Assembly: GCA_000719025.1 (NCBI GenBank)
Contig: JODP01000018.1
Span: 1-64,000, forward strand
Direction of reading: 5' to 3'
Source: Kineosporia aurantiaca JCM 3230
GTDB lineage: Bacteria > Actinomycetota > Actinomycetes > Actinomycetales > Kineosporiaceae
Length of the DNA: 64,000 nt
Shown: piece by piece, positions 1-10,400 of the stretch
Layout of the letters: the number at the start of each line of letters is the position of its first letter
How positions within the stretch are numbered: position 1 is the first letter of the stretch
Notes under the pieces: model-generated
What the model was told of the DNA's origin: nothing
Database searches by the model: none
What the model saw: the letters and a program-made list of their open reading frames with translations, nothing else
Made by a program: the position numbers and the translations under genes

Positions 1-90
1 ACAACAGGACTGGCCATGCTTGATCAACTCGGTTTCTCCGCCCTGCGGGAACGGAACTTGCTACGAGCCGCTGGCCTCACCACACCCTGA
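1..90 (+). CDS. C-terminal end of an unidentified protein, cut by the window edge
   Basis: Reading from base 1 the frame is open for 29 codons and stops with TGA at 88-90. The peptide ends LLRAAGLTTP, is leucine- and arginine-rich with mainly G or C in third codon positions, and looks like a real protein end rather than noise. Too little is present to identify the family. It converges on the SWIM gene. Confidence 0.35.
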   Translation, partial: TTGLAMLDQLGFSALRERNLLRAAGLTTP

Positions 91-102
91 CACGCAGGGT
101 CC

Positions 103-198
103 CTCTACAACCTGCGCCCCTGACAACGGGCGCCCCCTCACAACCAGCGCCCCTCAGCACCAGCGCCGCTCACAACCAGCGCCGCTCAGAACGGCGCC
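103..198. repeat. Short 16-17 bp direct repeats at a convergent gene junction
   Basis: About six imperfect units of the form CTCACAACCAGCGCC(C/G) follow one another, the last ones overlapping the final codons of the SWIM gene (stop at 186-188). No protein is supported from the repeats themselves. They may be slippage-derived spacer DNA. Confidence 0.6.
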
Positions 199-2483
199 GA
201 GAGCAGAGCCCGCTGATAGGTACCCGCCGTCAGCCAGGCCCGGCTCAGCTCACCCCCGTCCGCTCCGGCGCGCCGACCGAACGCATCCCGCTCGGCCGGT
301 TGGGCCGCTTCCAGCAAGGTTTCCAACAACGTGGCTGCGGTGGCGAGTTGCTCGCTGCGCAACCGCGCGGCCTCTGAGCGCACTTCCTGCGGCACGCCTG
401 GCACCGAGAGCGTCCGCCTTCCTCCGGAAACCACTCGGTCGAGTCGTCGCCGGAAGGCCAGCAATGGATCGCTCACAGCTTCGGCCTGCGGAAACGGCGG
501 AGGCGGCCCGGACGGACGGAGAAAGCGCGGGGACAATCGGTCGAAGCCCAGATCTGCATGACCGTTCAGAGCAGCGGGCAGGCGAAGATCCCCACCTCCG
601 ACCGCGATCAGCTCGAGCGTGCCGGGCAGCCCCAGAAAACCGGCGGGCGCAACGGATCCATCGTCCGGCCGGGGCCGGGCCATCGCCAGCATCCGGAGGC
701 CGGGCCGATCGGCGAGCAGCCGCAGGTTGTCCCGATGAACCGGCCGAGCATTTCCCGCCGGAGCCACGAGCCGCACCCCTTCCCCGGCATCGTCCACCGC
801 CAGCAGCGCGTCCCGCTCACTGCCACAGACCGTAAGGGAAAGCAATTGCGGCACCCGAGCGCCGTTCGGCACAGCAGTCCGGTTGTTCAGTCCGCCGAAC
901 CGCCCCAGGAGCTGAGGCTCGGTCCAGGCAACGCCCGCTGCCCGTACCGCCCGCACGCCGCTCCCCGCCCCGAGCCGCCCATCCGGATTGGCCGTAGCCG
1001 AAGCCATGATCAGCCCCGCCCGGGCGAGCTCTCGATGGGAAAGCCCGGTCTCGCCCACCGCCACCGGTCCCGCGGCCGAACTGACGACGCGTTCAGCGCC
1101 ACCGGGTTTGACGTCGGAGACCGACCACAGGCGTCCTTCCGCGTCGGTCAGCCAGACCACCACCCCGGCATACCCCGCCGAACTTGTGACCGCTTCCATC
1201 CCGAGCCCAGCCAGCCGTAGACCACCGACCGGCGCGTAAACCGTGCGCGCAGTCCCCCGCCACTCCCCCGGATCTCCCTTGCCGCTGACCACTGCATGCG
1301 CCACGGAAAGAACCTCGAGCAGGTCGGCCGAAAGCGTGGGCAGAGAGAAGGACGCGTCGTCGGATCGTGAAGCGCGGATCCCGCTGACCACGCGGGTTGT
1401 GGCCGCGGCCAATCGGTGAAGGGAACGCAACCGAGCCTGATGGACGCCGGCCAGGAGCTGTCCTTGCAACGCAGCGCCGGCCCCGACCAGCCCCGCCTCC
1501 AGAACCTGGCCCGCTGCATCCTCAATCATCCGAGCCGCACTTCGTTCCGTGGGTTTCCAGCGTTCAGCGTCCTGCTCGGCCTGCCCGCCTTTCCGCTCAA
1601 CCGACTGCGCAGCCGATTGCCCACCTGACCGCTCAGCCGGTTGCTCAGCCGACCGCTCAGCGCCGCCGGTATCCCGCTCTCCCAAGCCTTCCCGGCCCAG
1701 CCGATCTACCTCTCGACCATCTCCCGAGCCGATCTCACCCTCGCCAGGCCGGTCACCCCTGCTCCCCCCATCTGCCGATTCAAACCCTGATTCACCCCGC
1801 GAACGGCTCTCTTGCCCGCCCAGGCCGCTCCGGTCGTCACCAGTCGGCGCCCCCGCTTCCCGACCACCGCCCGAACCGCCTACCCGCCCACTCAAGCCGC
1901 CCGGGTCGTCACCAATCGGAGCCCCCAACTCCTGGCCACCACCCGAACCGCCCACTCCGACAACTAGACCACCCTCGTCGTCACCAGTCGGCACCGCCGC
2001 TTCCCGACCACCAACCGAACCGCCTACCCGCCCACCCAGACCGCCCCGGTCGTCACCAATCGGAGCCCCCGACTCCCGATCACCGAGCGCACCGCCTAAC
2101 TGCCCGCTCTGGACTCCCAGGTCGTCACCAATCGGCCCCCCGGATTCCTGACCGCCACCCTCATCGGCACCCGCCGACGTCCCAAAATCCTGCTCTGCGA
2201 AAGCATTATCATCAGCTCCCGCCACCGGAGCCGAACTCAGCACCGCAGCCCGATGCAGGCAAGAAGGCGCGAGAAGGCAGTCGCACGAAACATGCTCAGC
2301 CAAGCGCAAGACCCCACGCTCCGGCCGAAGCGTGACCTTGGCCGACCCGAGATCAACCACATCATCGGCGAAAAGCCAGCCAGAGGAAGCAGCAATCGTT
2401 GCATCGAGGCGCTTTTGCAAACGCGAAGGAAGAGCAGCCACGGTCTCGGCCACCAGTATCGGATCAGCCGGCGGAAGTGTCAT
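186..2483 (-). CDS. SWIM zinc-finger protein with internal tandem repeats (yehQ-like)
   Basis: Protein of 765 aa. A SWIM-type zinc motif CxC-x5-CxH is visible at Cys67, Cys69, Cys75 and His77 (CDCLLAPSCLH). SWIM modules bind zinc and are thought to bind DNA or proteins. Residues about 113-224 are five Gly/Asp-rich 24-aa repeats with the core PIGDD or PTGDD, followed by a charged, probably disordered stretch to about 330. The rest is a globular C-terminal region with no motif I recognise. The ATG at 2481-2483 overlaps the stop of the upstream fusion gene (ATGA), so the two are translationally coupled, and this choice removes a long out-of-character N-terminus. It is the last gene of the AAA/vWA operon. 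Function is unknown; in related loci a SWIM protein regularly accompanies MoxR and vWA partners. Confidence 0.85.
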   Translation of the reverse strand: MTLPPADPILVAETVAALPSRLQKRLDATIAASSGWLFADDVVDLGSAKVTLRPERGVLRLAEHVSCDCLLAPSCLHRAAVLSSAPVAGADDNAFAEQDFGTSAGADEGGGQESGGPIGDDLGVQSGQLGGALGDRESGAPIGDDRGGLGGRVGGSVGGREAAVPTGDDEGGLVVGVGGSGGGQELGAPIGDDPGGLSGRVGGSGGGREAGAPTGDDRSGLGGQESRSRGESGFESADGGSRGDRPGEGEIGSGDGREVDRLGREGLGERDTGGAERSAEQPAERSGGQSAAQSVERKGGQAEQDAERWKPTERSAARMIEDAAGQVLEAGLVGAGAALQGQLLAGVHQARLRSLHRLAAATTRVVSGIRASRSDDASFSLPTLSADLLEVLSVAHAVVSGKGDPGEWRGTARTVYAPVGGLRLAGLGMEAVTSSAGYAGVVVWLTDAEGRLWSVSDVKPGGAERVVSSAAGPVAVGETGLSHRELARAGLIMASATANPDGRLGAGSGVRAVRAAGVAWTEPQLLGRFGGLNNRTAVPNGARVPQLLSLTVCGSERDALLAVDDAGEGVRLVAPAGNARPVHRDNLRLLADRPGLRMLAMARPRPDDGSVAPAGFLGLPGTLELIAVGGGDLRLPAALNGHADLGFDRLSPRFLRPSGPPPPFPQAEAVSDPLLAFRRRLDRVVSGGRRTLSVPGVPQEVRSEAARLRSEQLATAATLLETLLEAAQPAERDAFGRRAGADGGELSRAWLTAGTYQRALLSAPF
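1812..2147 (-). repeat. 72-bp tandem repeats encoding 24-aa Gly/Asp-rich units
   Basis: Five consecutive in-frame units inside the SWIM gene, each carrying the conserved GTCGTCACC(A)ATCGG-type core on the plus strand at about 72-bp spacing (near 1832, 1904, 1977, 2049 and 2121). Unit length is a multiple of three, so copy-number change would lengthen or shorten the protein without breaking the frame. Confidence 0.85.
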
Positions 2484-5400
2484 CGCACCTGCTCCCCAAC
2501 CCAGCGCGCCAGCTCCAAAGGACTCAGCGCAGCAACCGGCATCCCCGCCCCGACCAGCTGACTCGCCACTGAGACGCTGTACCGAGCACTCCCCGTCTCG
2601 TCCAGGCCCGCACAACCCAGCACGTGCACACCGGCATCCACCAGCAGACGAACTTGGGCGAGCAGTGGACCGATCGAGCCCCCTTCCTCGAAATCGCTTA
2701 CCACCACGACCATTGTACGGCTTGGAACCGTCACCAGAGTACGCGCGGCGGCCAGACCGGTAGCGATCGAAGTTCCGCCCCCTACACTGACTTCCAGCAG
2801 GAGAGATAGGGGATCGCTGACCATGCCGGTGAAATCGATTACCTCGGTGGAGAACGCGAGCAGATGGGTGGTCAGGGCGGGCACGCCGGACAACACGGCG
2901 GCGGTGATGGCCGACCAGACGGTGGACGCTTCCATCGAGCCAGAAACGTCTACCAATAAGATTATTCGCCAATCGGTGGTGCGCTTGCTGCGCGTCCGGA
3001 ACACCGGATGCTCGGGGACGACGGTCGGCGTTCCGTCGGGGCGGTATCTGGCCGTTCTCAAGTTGGCCCGGATCGTGCGGTGCAGATCGATCGGGCCACC
3101 GGCGCGGCGGGTGGGACGCGGTGAGGTCAGGCCGGTCAGGGCGGGGGTCAGGGTGCGGGAGAGTTCCTGGGTCAGATCGGCGACGACCTTTGCTACCAAT
3201 GGACGCAGTCGGGCGACCGTGCGCTCGGGGAGAGCCCCCGCCAGGGAGAGGACGCTGGTGAGCAGTTCGACCGAGGGCCGGGCCGAAGCCGGATCGATGG
3301 CCAGGGCCGCGTCCACCCGCCCTCCGGCCGCCGCCGCGGCCAGCACTTCCTCCCGTACAGTCGCGCCGAAAAGCTGGGTGAGTTCCTCCGACCATTCCCG
3401 GACACCGGGATAGGAAGGACCGTCTCCGGCGCCGGAACCGCCCAGGTCAGTGCCGGATCCCTCGCCACGTCCCTGTCCGTAGAGTTCATCGAGGGCAACG
3501 CCGTACCGTTTGGCCTGCCCTTCCAACTGTCCCTGTTTCTGGCCGAGCACCAGGCGCCAACGATCGGCCGGAGCCAGGGCGACGGCATCGGCCAGGCCTC
3601 GTTCGCGGAGCACTTCGAGGGCGTGGGCATCGGCCTGCGCCCAGCGTCCGAGCAGCACCGGGTCAATGGTCAGGACCAGGTCGAGACGGTCTTCGAGACG
3701 AGCCTCGACCGCTGAGAGCAAGCGGCTGCGGGCGGCCGGAGTAAGCACATCAAAACCACCGCGCACGGCCGGAAGACGGCGCAGGAAAAGCGCGTCCGGT
3801 AGTTGCTCGAGCCGGGCCAGCAGCGGGTCGAGCACGTCGCCGCCGGCCTCCAGCAGCGGCCCGGCCACGATCAGCAGGCCGGACAACCGGGCGGTCAATT
3901 CGGTCGGGGCGTCCAGGTCGAGCCAGCCCGCCGCCCGATCGCCGAGTTCCGCCGCGTCGTCCAGGCCGAGCAGCACCCGGACCGCGGCTCCGGCTCCCCG
4001 CATCAGCGGGCTTCCCTCGCTGGTCAGGCGTTTCAGCGCAGCATCGAGCCGCATCCCGGTGCCTAGGCGGTCGTGCCGCACCACCAGGGCCAGCAGAGCC
4101 CGCGCATCCGCCGGGTCGGTGGATCCGGCCAGCCCGTCGACCTGCCGGATCGCGGCCGTATGGACCTCGTCAACAACTACGTCCAGACCGGGAAGCGGAT
4201 GACCGATCAGCCCCGGAACCGTCTCCTGGGTAAGCCGACTCAGAAGATCCAGACCGGTGAGCAACTCGGGTAACGTGGCGCTGGCCGGCAGAACCCGGGC
4301 GACATCGTCGAGCCGGTCGGTGGCCAAACTGGGCAACCCGCACTCGGATGCGGCGAGCAGACCGTCGAGCACCTGTTGGGCAGTGCTGCCCCCGTCTGCC
4401 CGCTCACGCTCACGCTGCCGACGGAGTGTGCCTTCGGAGGCCTGTTCCAGGGTAACTCCCAGCAGGCCGGCGATTTCGGTCAGAGCAGCCGAGGACGGCG
4501 TCCACTCGGCCAGCCAGTGCGTGGTCAGAGCGGCCGCAGCGCCGACGCCCTGGACCTCGGCAGCGAGCGCGTAATAGATGCCGCAGGCCTGGGTGCGCTG
4601 CAGAGTTACCTCGCGACGCCGGTCGAGCGGGCTGCGCAGCGGATCCAGCCGAAGCTCCTTGCGGCCGGGCGCCTGCGGGTTGGGCAGTCGGAGTTCCTGC
4701 AGCAGAGCCTCGAGCGAGGGCCCCAGCCCGGAGCGCGGCGTGCCCGGCGCCAGACGCCCGCGCCGTTCGCCGATCAGCACGCGTTCCATGGCCTGAGCCA
4801 CCACCCGGCCCCGCCCCAGCGCCTCCCCCTGGGCCAGAACCGTGCTCAGCGCCTCGACGATCTCGCTGCGACCGGGCGCCGGAAGACCGCGCAGCCGGGC
4901 CAGATCCTCGGTCACCCGGACCACCTCGCGAGCCTCACCCGGCCCGGCCGGATGCCCACCCTCCCGGATCTGGGCGCAGACCTCCACCGCGACCCGGACG
5001 GCACTGGCCGAAACCCGGGCCGGATCACCCCCGGCCTTCACCGTTTCCGCCTGCCATCGCGGATCCCGGATACCCGCTGGATAGCCGGAGCGACTGTCCA
5101 GCAACGGATCCGCGTAAGGCACCAGGCTGGTGGTCACGTCCTTCACCGGACGCGGCTGTTCTAGGGCAGCGGCCCGAAATCTTCCAGCCGGATCTGCAAC
5201 GCCTGAATCAAGCAGGGCCGGAGCGTGAAAGGCGCCGACCAGAACGGCAATCCGGTGGTCCGAATGCTTCTTCCGATAGCCTTCGATGACCGCCCGCATC
5301 TGGTTCTCGCGCCGCAGGTCCACCCCCGCCACCCGACCGCTAGTAGCCTCATCGGCCCGCATCGCCCAGCCCACCGCCAGCGCTGCCCGCCGCACCTGTT

Positions 5401-6064
5401 CGGGCGTGGAGCCGGGAGCCGGTGCTTCGACGACGCGATCCCACAGGTCATCGCCGTCACGCCCGGTCTGGGAGCGACGCAGAGCCCGGGAGAAGGGTTC
5501 CGCCTCTGACCGTGGCCGATCGAGCTCAGCCTCCGCCGAAGAATCCGAGGTTGCCCCGGCCAGCGCTCTGGCGTCCTTCTTAGCGTGCCGACTTCCCCGT
5601 TCCCCCCACCCTGCATCTCCCAGCGGCAGGTCGCACGGCACGATCTCGACCCCACGCTCTACCGCCCACCGGATGGCCACCAGTTCCGGTGAGAAGTCAG
5701 CGAACGGATAAAAGGGCAGCGGCTCTCCGGAACCCGCCAGCGCCACCGGAGCCATCGTGTCCGGATGACCGAGCCAGGGCATCCATCGCGCGAACTGCGG
5801 CGGCATCTCGATCAGCAACGCGCCCGGGTTCAGTTCCTCCAACAGCGCCGGGATCACCGCCGAAAGCGCCGGCGAATGATGACGCACGCCAATGAGATAC
5901 GGCTGCGCCGAAACCATCTCAGCAACCGCGACCCCCGGATCCGGCAGCTCAGCCGACCGCGAGCGTCCCTTTGTCTTCCGCCTTTTCTCAATGAAGGACG
6001 CCGGTGACGCCGATGCGTCTGACGGAGCCTGGGTCGAGGGCCCGGTATGAGGGACGTCGGTCAT
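2480..6064 (-). CDS. DUF5682 (ChaN/TraB-like) - vWA domain fusion protein
   Basis: Protein of 1194 aa from the ATG at 6062-6064, which overlaps the AAA gene stop (TGATG). The N-terminal part has the DUF5682 signature: GVRHHSPA near residue 60, then LIEMPPQF, AIRWAVERGVEIVPCDLP, and VLVGAFHAPAL. The C-terminal ~160 residues are a von Willebrand A domain with an intact MIDAS start DVSGS at about 1039-1043, then GGGTSIATGL and VVVSDFEEGG. A long helical region joins them. Related loci usually carry DUF5682 and vWA as two adjacent genes (yehM and yehP in E. coli), so this looks like a fusion. vWA proteins typically act as the metal-dependent adaptor for MoxR ATPases, which the next gene upstream supplies. 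Exact biochemical role unknown. Confidence 0.88.
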   Translation of the reverse strand: MTDVPHTGPSTQAPSDASASPASFIEKRRKTKGRSRSAELPDPGVAVAEMVSAQPYLIGVRHHSPALSAVIPALLEELNPGALLIEMPPQFARWMPWLGHPDTMAPVALAGSGEPLPFYPFADFSPELVAIRWAVERGVEIVPCDLPLGDAGWGERGSRHAKKDARALAGATSDSSAEAELDRPRSEAEPFSRALRRSQTGRDGDDLWDRVVEAPAPGSTPEQVRRAALAVGWAMRADEATSGRVAGVDLRRENQMRAVIEGYRKKHSDHRIAVLVGAFHAPALLDSGVADPAGRFRAAALEQPRPVKDVTTSLVPYADPLLDSRSGYPAGIRDPRWQAETVKAGGDPARVSASAVRVAVEVCAQIREGGHPAGPGEAREVVRVTEDLARLRGLPAPGRSEIVEALSTVLAQGEALGRGRVVAQAMERVLIGERRGRLAPGTPRSGLGPSLEALLQELRLPNPQAPGRKELRLDPLRSPLDRRREVTLQRTQACGIYYALAAEVQGVGAAAALTTHWLAEWTPSSAALTEIAGLLGVTLEQASEGTLRRQRERERADGGSTAQQVLDGLLAASECGLPSLATDRLDDVARVLPASATLPELLTGLDLLSRLTQETVPGLIGHPLPGLDVVVDEVHTAAIRQVDGLAGSTDPADARALLALVVRHDRLGTGMRLDAALKRLTSEGSPLMRGAGAAVRVLLGLDDAAELGDRAAGWLDLDAPTELTARLSGLLIVAGPLLEAGGDVLDPLLARLEQLPDALFLRRLPAVRGGFDVLTPAARSRLLSAVEARLEDRLDLVLTIDPVLLGRWAQADAHALEVLRERGLADAVALAPADRWRLVLGQKQGQLEGQAKRYGVALDELYGQGRGEGSGTDLGGSGAGDGPSYPGVREWSEELTQLFGATVREEVLAAAAAGGRVDAALAIDPASARPSVELLTSVLSLAGALPERTVARLRPLVAKVVADLTQELSRTLTPALTGLTSPRPTRRAGGPIDLHRTIRANLRTARYRPDGTPTVVPEHPVFRTRSKRTTDWRIILLVDVSGSMEASTVWSAITAAVLSGVPALTTHLLAFSTEVIDFTGMVSDPLSLLLEVSVGGGTSIATGLAAARTLVTVPSRTMVVVVSDFEEGGSIGPLLAQVRLLVDAGVHVLGCAGLDETGSARYSVSVASQLVGAGMPVAALSPLELARWVGEQVR

Positions 6065-7257
6065 CAGTTTCCGAGCCGGTCGCGCAGTTCCCAAACCTGC
6101 CGCCACAACCGTCCGCCCCGCTCGGCCCGACGCCGCACGGCACCGTCCCAATATCCGAGCAACCGTGCGGCATCGGCCGGATCGTCCTTCCGGACCACCC
6201 CGAGCAGGTGCCCCGGCAACAATGAGAGGACGTCCCGCCCGGTCGGGAAGTAGGCCGCCGCCAGACCGAGCGCCGCGGCGACCGAAACCGCCTCGGCCGT
6301 GCTCATCACCGTGGACGGCCGCTCAACCTCCCAGCCCTCGACCGTGCTGCCCGTGCGCAGATCGCGGAACGTGGTGACCAGCACCTCGAGCACCGAGTCA
6401 TCCACCGTGAACGGCGCCTGAACCCGCTCGAGCAGCGCAGCGGCCTGCCGCCGGACGAGCGCGGTCTCCATGTCGATGTCGGCGATCGGATGGACCTGCT
6501 CGAAGTTGAACCGTCGCTTGAGGGCAGCCGACATCTCCGAGACACCACGGTCGCGCAGGTTGGCCGTGGCGATCAGGCAGAAGCCCGGAGCCGCGTACAC
6601 CGCCGCCTCCGCGCCGCCCAGTTCAGGAACCGCGATCCGGCGGTCGGACAGGATGCTGACCAGTGAGTCCTGCACCTCCGGCAGGCAGCGGGTGACCTCC
6701 TCGACCCGGGCCACCGCGCCGTTCGACATCGCCGTCATGACCGGAGAAGGAACCAGCGCGGCCCGGCTCGGCCCCTGGGCGAGCAGCGCCGCGTAGTTCC
6801 AGCCGTACCGGAGCTGGTCTTCGGTGGTACCCGCGGTGCCCTGCACAACCAGCCCGCTGGTGCCACAGACCGCCGCCGAGAGCAACTCGGACAGCATGGA
6901 TTTGGCCGTACCCGGTTCACCGACGAGAAGCAGCCCGCGTTCACCGGCCAGCGTGACCACGCAGCGCTCAACCAGAGCCCGCTCCCCGACGAACTTTTCG
7001 GAAATAGTCAGACGCTGAGGCACCCCTTCGCGCTCGGCCCCTCGGGGAAGAGACAGGGGACGCTCGCTGCCGACGACGAAAGTTACGACCGCGCGCGGAG
7101 TGAGACGCCACCCGGGAGGACGCGGGCCATCGTCGAAGGCGGCCAGGAAATCCAGCTCGGCGGCATACCGGTGCTCCGGCGGATCGACCTGGCGAGGCGC
7201 TGGGTCGACCTCCCCCGGAGCCGAGGTGGCCTTGGCCTCCGCTGCTGCCTCCGTCAT
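6064..7257 (-). CDS. MoxR-family AAA+ ATPase (yehL-like)
   Basis: Protein of 397 aa with a Walker A motif GEPGTAKS at residues 113-120, a MoxR-style Walker B region VARVEEVTRC, and a sensor/arginine-finger stretch ATANLRDRGVSEMSAALKRRF. MoxR ATPases act as chaperone-like hexamers that remodel a partner, usually together with a vWA protein, encoded here by the directly coupled downstream gene. Upstream there is a 145-bp gap to the giant protein gene, the only sizeable gap in the operon and the place where a second promoter could sit. Confidence in the family is high; the target is unknown. Confidence 0.93.
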   Translation of the reverse strand: MTEAAAEAKATSAPGEVDPAPRQVDPPEHRYAAELDFLAAFDDGPRPPGWRLTPRAVVTFVVGSERPLSLPRGAEREGVPQRLTISEKFVGERALVERCVVTLAGERGLLLVGEPGTAKSMLSELLSAAVCGTSGLVVQGTAGTTEDQLRYGWNYAALLAQGPSRAALVPSPVMTAMSNGAVARVEEVTRCLPEVQDSLVSILSDRRIAVPELGGAEAAVYAAPGFCLIATANLRDRGVSEMSAALKRRFNFEQVHPIADIDMETALVRRQAAALLERVQAPFTVDDSVLEVLVTTFRDLRTGSTVEGWEVERPSTVMSTAEAVSVAAALGLAAAYFPTGRDVLSLLPGHLLGVVRKDDPADAARLLGYWDGAVRRRAERGGRLWRQVWELRDRLGN

Positions 7258-7402
7258 TGCCTTGCTCCTGCCACGCCGAAGTTCTTCATCATCGTCCTTG
7301 CCCCCCGTACGGATCCCAAGTGTCTGCGGGAACCAGTCTCGCCGGTTCCCATTCCGCCCCGCCCCTGGCCACCCTCGGCCACCCTTGATGTCTGGCCCGG
7401 CC

Positions 7403-10400
7403 TCACCGCGATCCCCCGCCCGGCCGACCGGTCTGCAAAGACTCCAGCCGCGGCTCGTCCCCGACCTTCACCCGTTCCCAGGCCCGCCGGTAGAGCTCCC
7501 GCACCGAAGTAACCGGAACCGTCAGGTGCAGCGGAGACGAACCGTCCGGCCCCAAACCGAGCATCGACACCTTCCACGCCTCCACCGGAAGGCCCGGAGC
7601 CTTGACCGGCAGCCAGGCCGAGGGCAGGAAGACCGTGCGCCCAGCGCGAGCCCGTTTACCCTGGACCACCAGCCCGGCCGCGAGCAGGGACGCCGTGGCG
7701 TTCTTCAGCACCCTCGGCGTCCAGCCGTTCCAGAGCCGGACGTTCTTGTCCGTCGGGTCGGGCAGCGCCAGCACCTGCAGGTAGAGCCGGGCCGCGTTCT
7801 CGTCCAGCCCGCGTTCCCGGGCCACCTCCGCCACCAGGTCGGGCACACTGACCAGCGGATCCTGCAGCCGGCCGGAACGCGGTGCCGAAGTGGCCTCGGC
7901 CCGCAGTTCCTCGACCAGCCGGGCCAGCTCCGGGCTGCGCGCCAGCAGCAGAGGCGCAGAGGTCTGGTCGGGCATCGCCTCCGCAAGCCTCAGGATCGGC
8001 TCCCCGTCCCCGTCCAGCCGATCCGGGTGGACGTAGACCACCGAGGACCAGGTGCGGCTGAGCAAGTACCCAGCATCGCCGAGCCGGAGCACCTCAACCG
8101 GCCGGTTCACCCCCTGCTGAGCCGGCGGCAATCCGTAGACCTGACGCAGCCCGTCCAGATCGGCGGCCTGTCCCTCGCGGAAGGGCAGCAGCAGATGCGG
8201 ATTGGCCAGTCGCTGCTGCAGCGCGTCGTACACACCGGGCAGCAGCGCCCGGATCGGGTCTCCGAGAGGCAACTGGTAGGCCAGCCAGAGCAGCCCAATG
8301 ACGGCGTCTGCCAGATGCGAAGCACCGAAGCCGACGTCCGCGTTCTTCTCATCCTCCCGGTCGTGCACCACCGCGGTGTCCTGGATGCGGAAGCGCAGGT
8401 CGGTGGTCAACCAGGACGTGGACTGCGGAGCGACCATGCCCTGCAGCACCGCGGCCGGCTCCCGAGCTCCGCTCCAGGCGCCCTTACGGGCGGCGGCGAA
8501 GTCGGCGACCAGCTGGTCGGGCACGGGGACCCGGCGGCCGAAGCGCTCGTTCCAGGCCGCCGCCAGCCGGGCTACGTCCGGCCCCTTCTCCCACAGGTCG
8601 GCCGGCCGGTCGGGCATGGCCAGGGAGAGCAGCTCCAGGCGGGCGTCGGCCGAGAGCCGAAGATTCAGCGCGTCCCGCGCGGTCTTGGCCTCGGCCACCT
8701 TCAGGCCGAGCAGCTCCCGGACCGGCTTGGGCAGGAAGTTGCTGTCATAGGCCTCGATCCGGATCAGCCCGGACAGCAGCAGCGCCGCCTCGGCCCGGGT
8801 GATGCCCGTGGCGCCGGCCAGCTCTTCGACGGCCTCGGGACGCCACGGCGCCGGCCCTCGGGTGGTGAGCAGGTCGAGCAGCTCCCCCACCCGGCCGGCC
8901 CCACCCCAACCCCGGCCCTCTCGGGAACCCAGGATCGAGTACCCCGGGACCGGACCGAAGTCTCCCGGCTGTTCGACGTGCTCAACGGCCAGCAGTACCC
9001 CTCGGTAGCCGCCGTTGACCCACTCGCTGGTCCAGCTCTGGGCGAAGGCCCGGCCGCCCTTCGTCCGCAGCAGGGTGCCGTAAGGAACCGCGCCGTCTCG
9101 GCCCGGACCAGCCGGGTCGGGCTGCGACGAGACCAGCCGCAGCCGGCGCCACCGCCCGTCCGGCTCGGCCAGCGGGGTCTGCGCCACCCCGGCGAGCAGG
9201 ACCATCAGCGCAGCACGCTCCTCCGGCGCGGTGACCACCAGGCCGGCTCGGAGAGCCAGGGCACCCAGGCCACCGATCACCGGGGTCCAGTCCACCTGGC
9301 TGCGCGGCGCCGGATCCGGACTCGGCGCGATCGCCTTCTTCACGCCCAGGCCAAGTTTCGCCAGGAAGCCCTTGCCCGGCGATCCGGTCAGAGCCGTGAC
9401 CACGCCCTGAAGACCGGTGACGGCGCCGGCCTTCTCGTCCGACCGTCCACCCCAGTAGCCGGACGACCCGGTGGTCAGGCCGCCCAGGGCCCGGCGGAGA
9501 TCGGAGTCCGCCGCGGAGGACGGCAGCGGCACTCCCACTCCGGCCTCGGGCAGAACCTTCGGGGCGGCATTACTCGGCCGATCAGGAATCTCGGAGGAGG
9601 AAGGCTCATCCGCGGCAACGAGTGGCACGACCTCGACCACCGCCGTGCTGACCGGCCGTGGAAGCTCCTCGATCCGCGCCACCTGCCCCACCGCGAGCTC
9701 CACCACGGCGGACACTCCGAGAACCAGCCGATCATCGGTGATCTGCGGAAGAACCTGACGAACTGCCTTATCCGCCTTTCCCTTCCGCGCTGAGTTGAGC
9801 AACGCTTGGGCCTGCTGCCGAGTGATCGAGCGCAGCACCGCCGAACCCGCCTCGTCCCGCGCCCGCAGGGCGTGCCAGAACGTGACCGGCGGAACGTAGG
9901 ACGTGCCCCGTGCGTACGCCGATGCCTGCCCCCACCGCCCCGCAGAAAGCTGGCTCCCGCGCACCTCCCCATCGGTAAAGGCAATCAAACCGCCGCTCCC
10001 ATGGGCCAAGAGGGCCTCCGGCCGGCCGCCAGGCATCCGGAACGGCCCGAGCGCGGCCGGCCGATAACCGACCGCCGCCGACTCGACCAGCTCAGCACTC
10101 AGCCGGGCCGAAGCCCCGGAAACCGAGACCGCCTCACCCGATCCGTCCGGCAACCGCACCGAACGCCAACCGACCAGACCGGCCGCACCATCAGCATCAG
10201 CAGCACCGAACGGCGTGCCCTCGAGACCGGGCAGAAGCGGCGCCAGCACACACTCCGCCTCGGCCAGCTCGGCCCCCTCAACCTCCAGCCCGGCCTCGAA
10301 GAAACCCGGCCGGGACCGGCGACCACCATCCCCGGTCGACGGATCGAACTCCCGCCAGGTCCGGCTCTCCCCGTCCAGCCGCCACCAGCCCGACCCGTCG

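Noticed and set aside
1812..2147. CRISPR array
   Set aside because: Repeats are contiguous, in frame and without unique spacers; they are coding tandem repeats.
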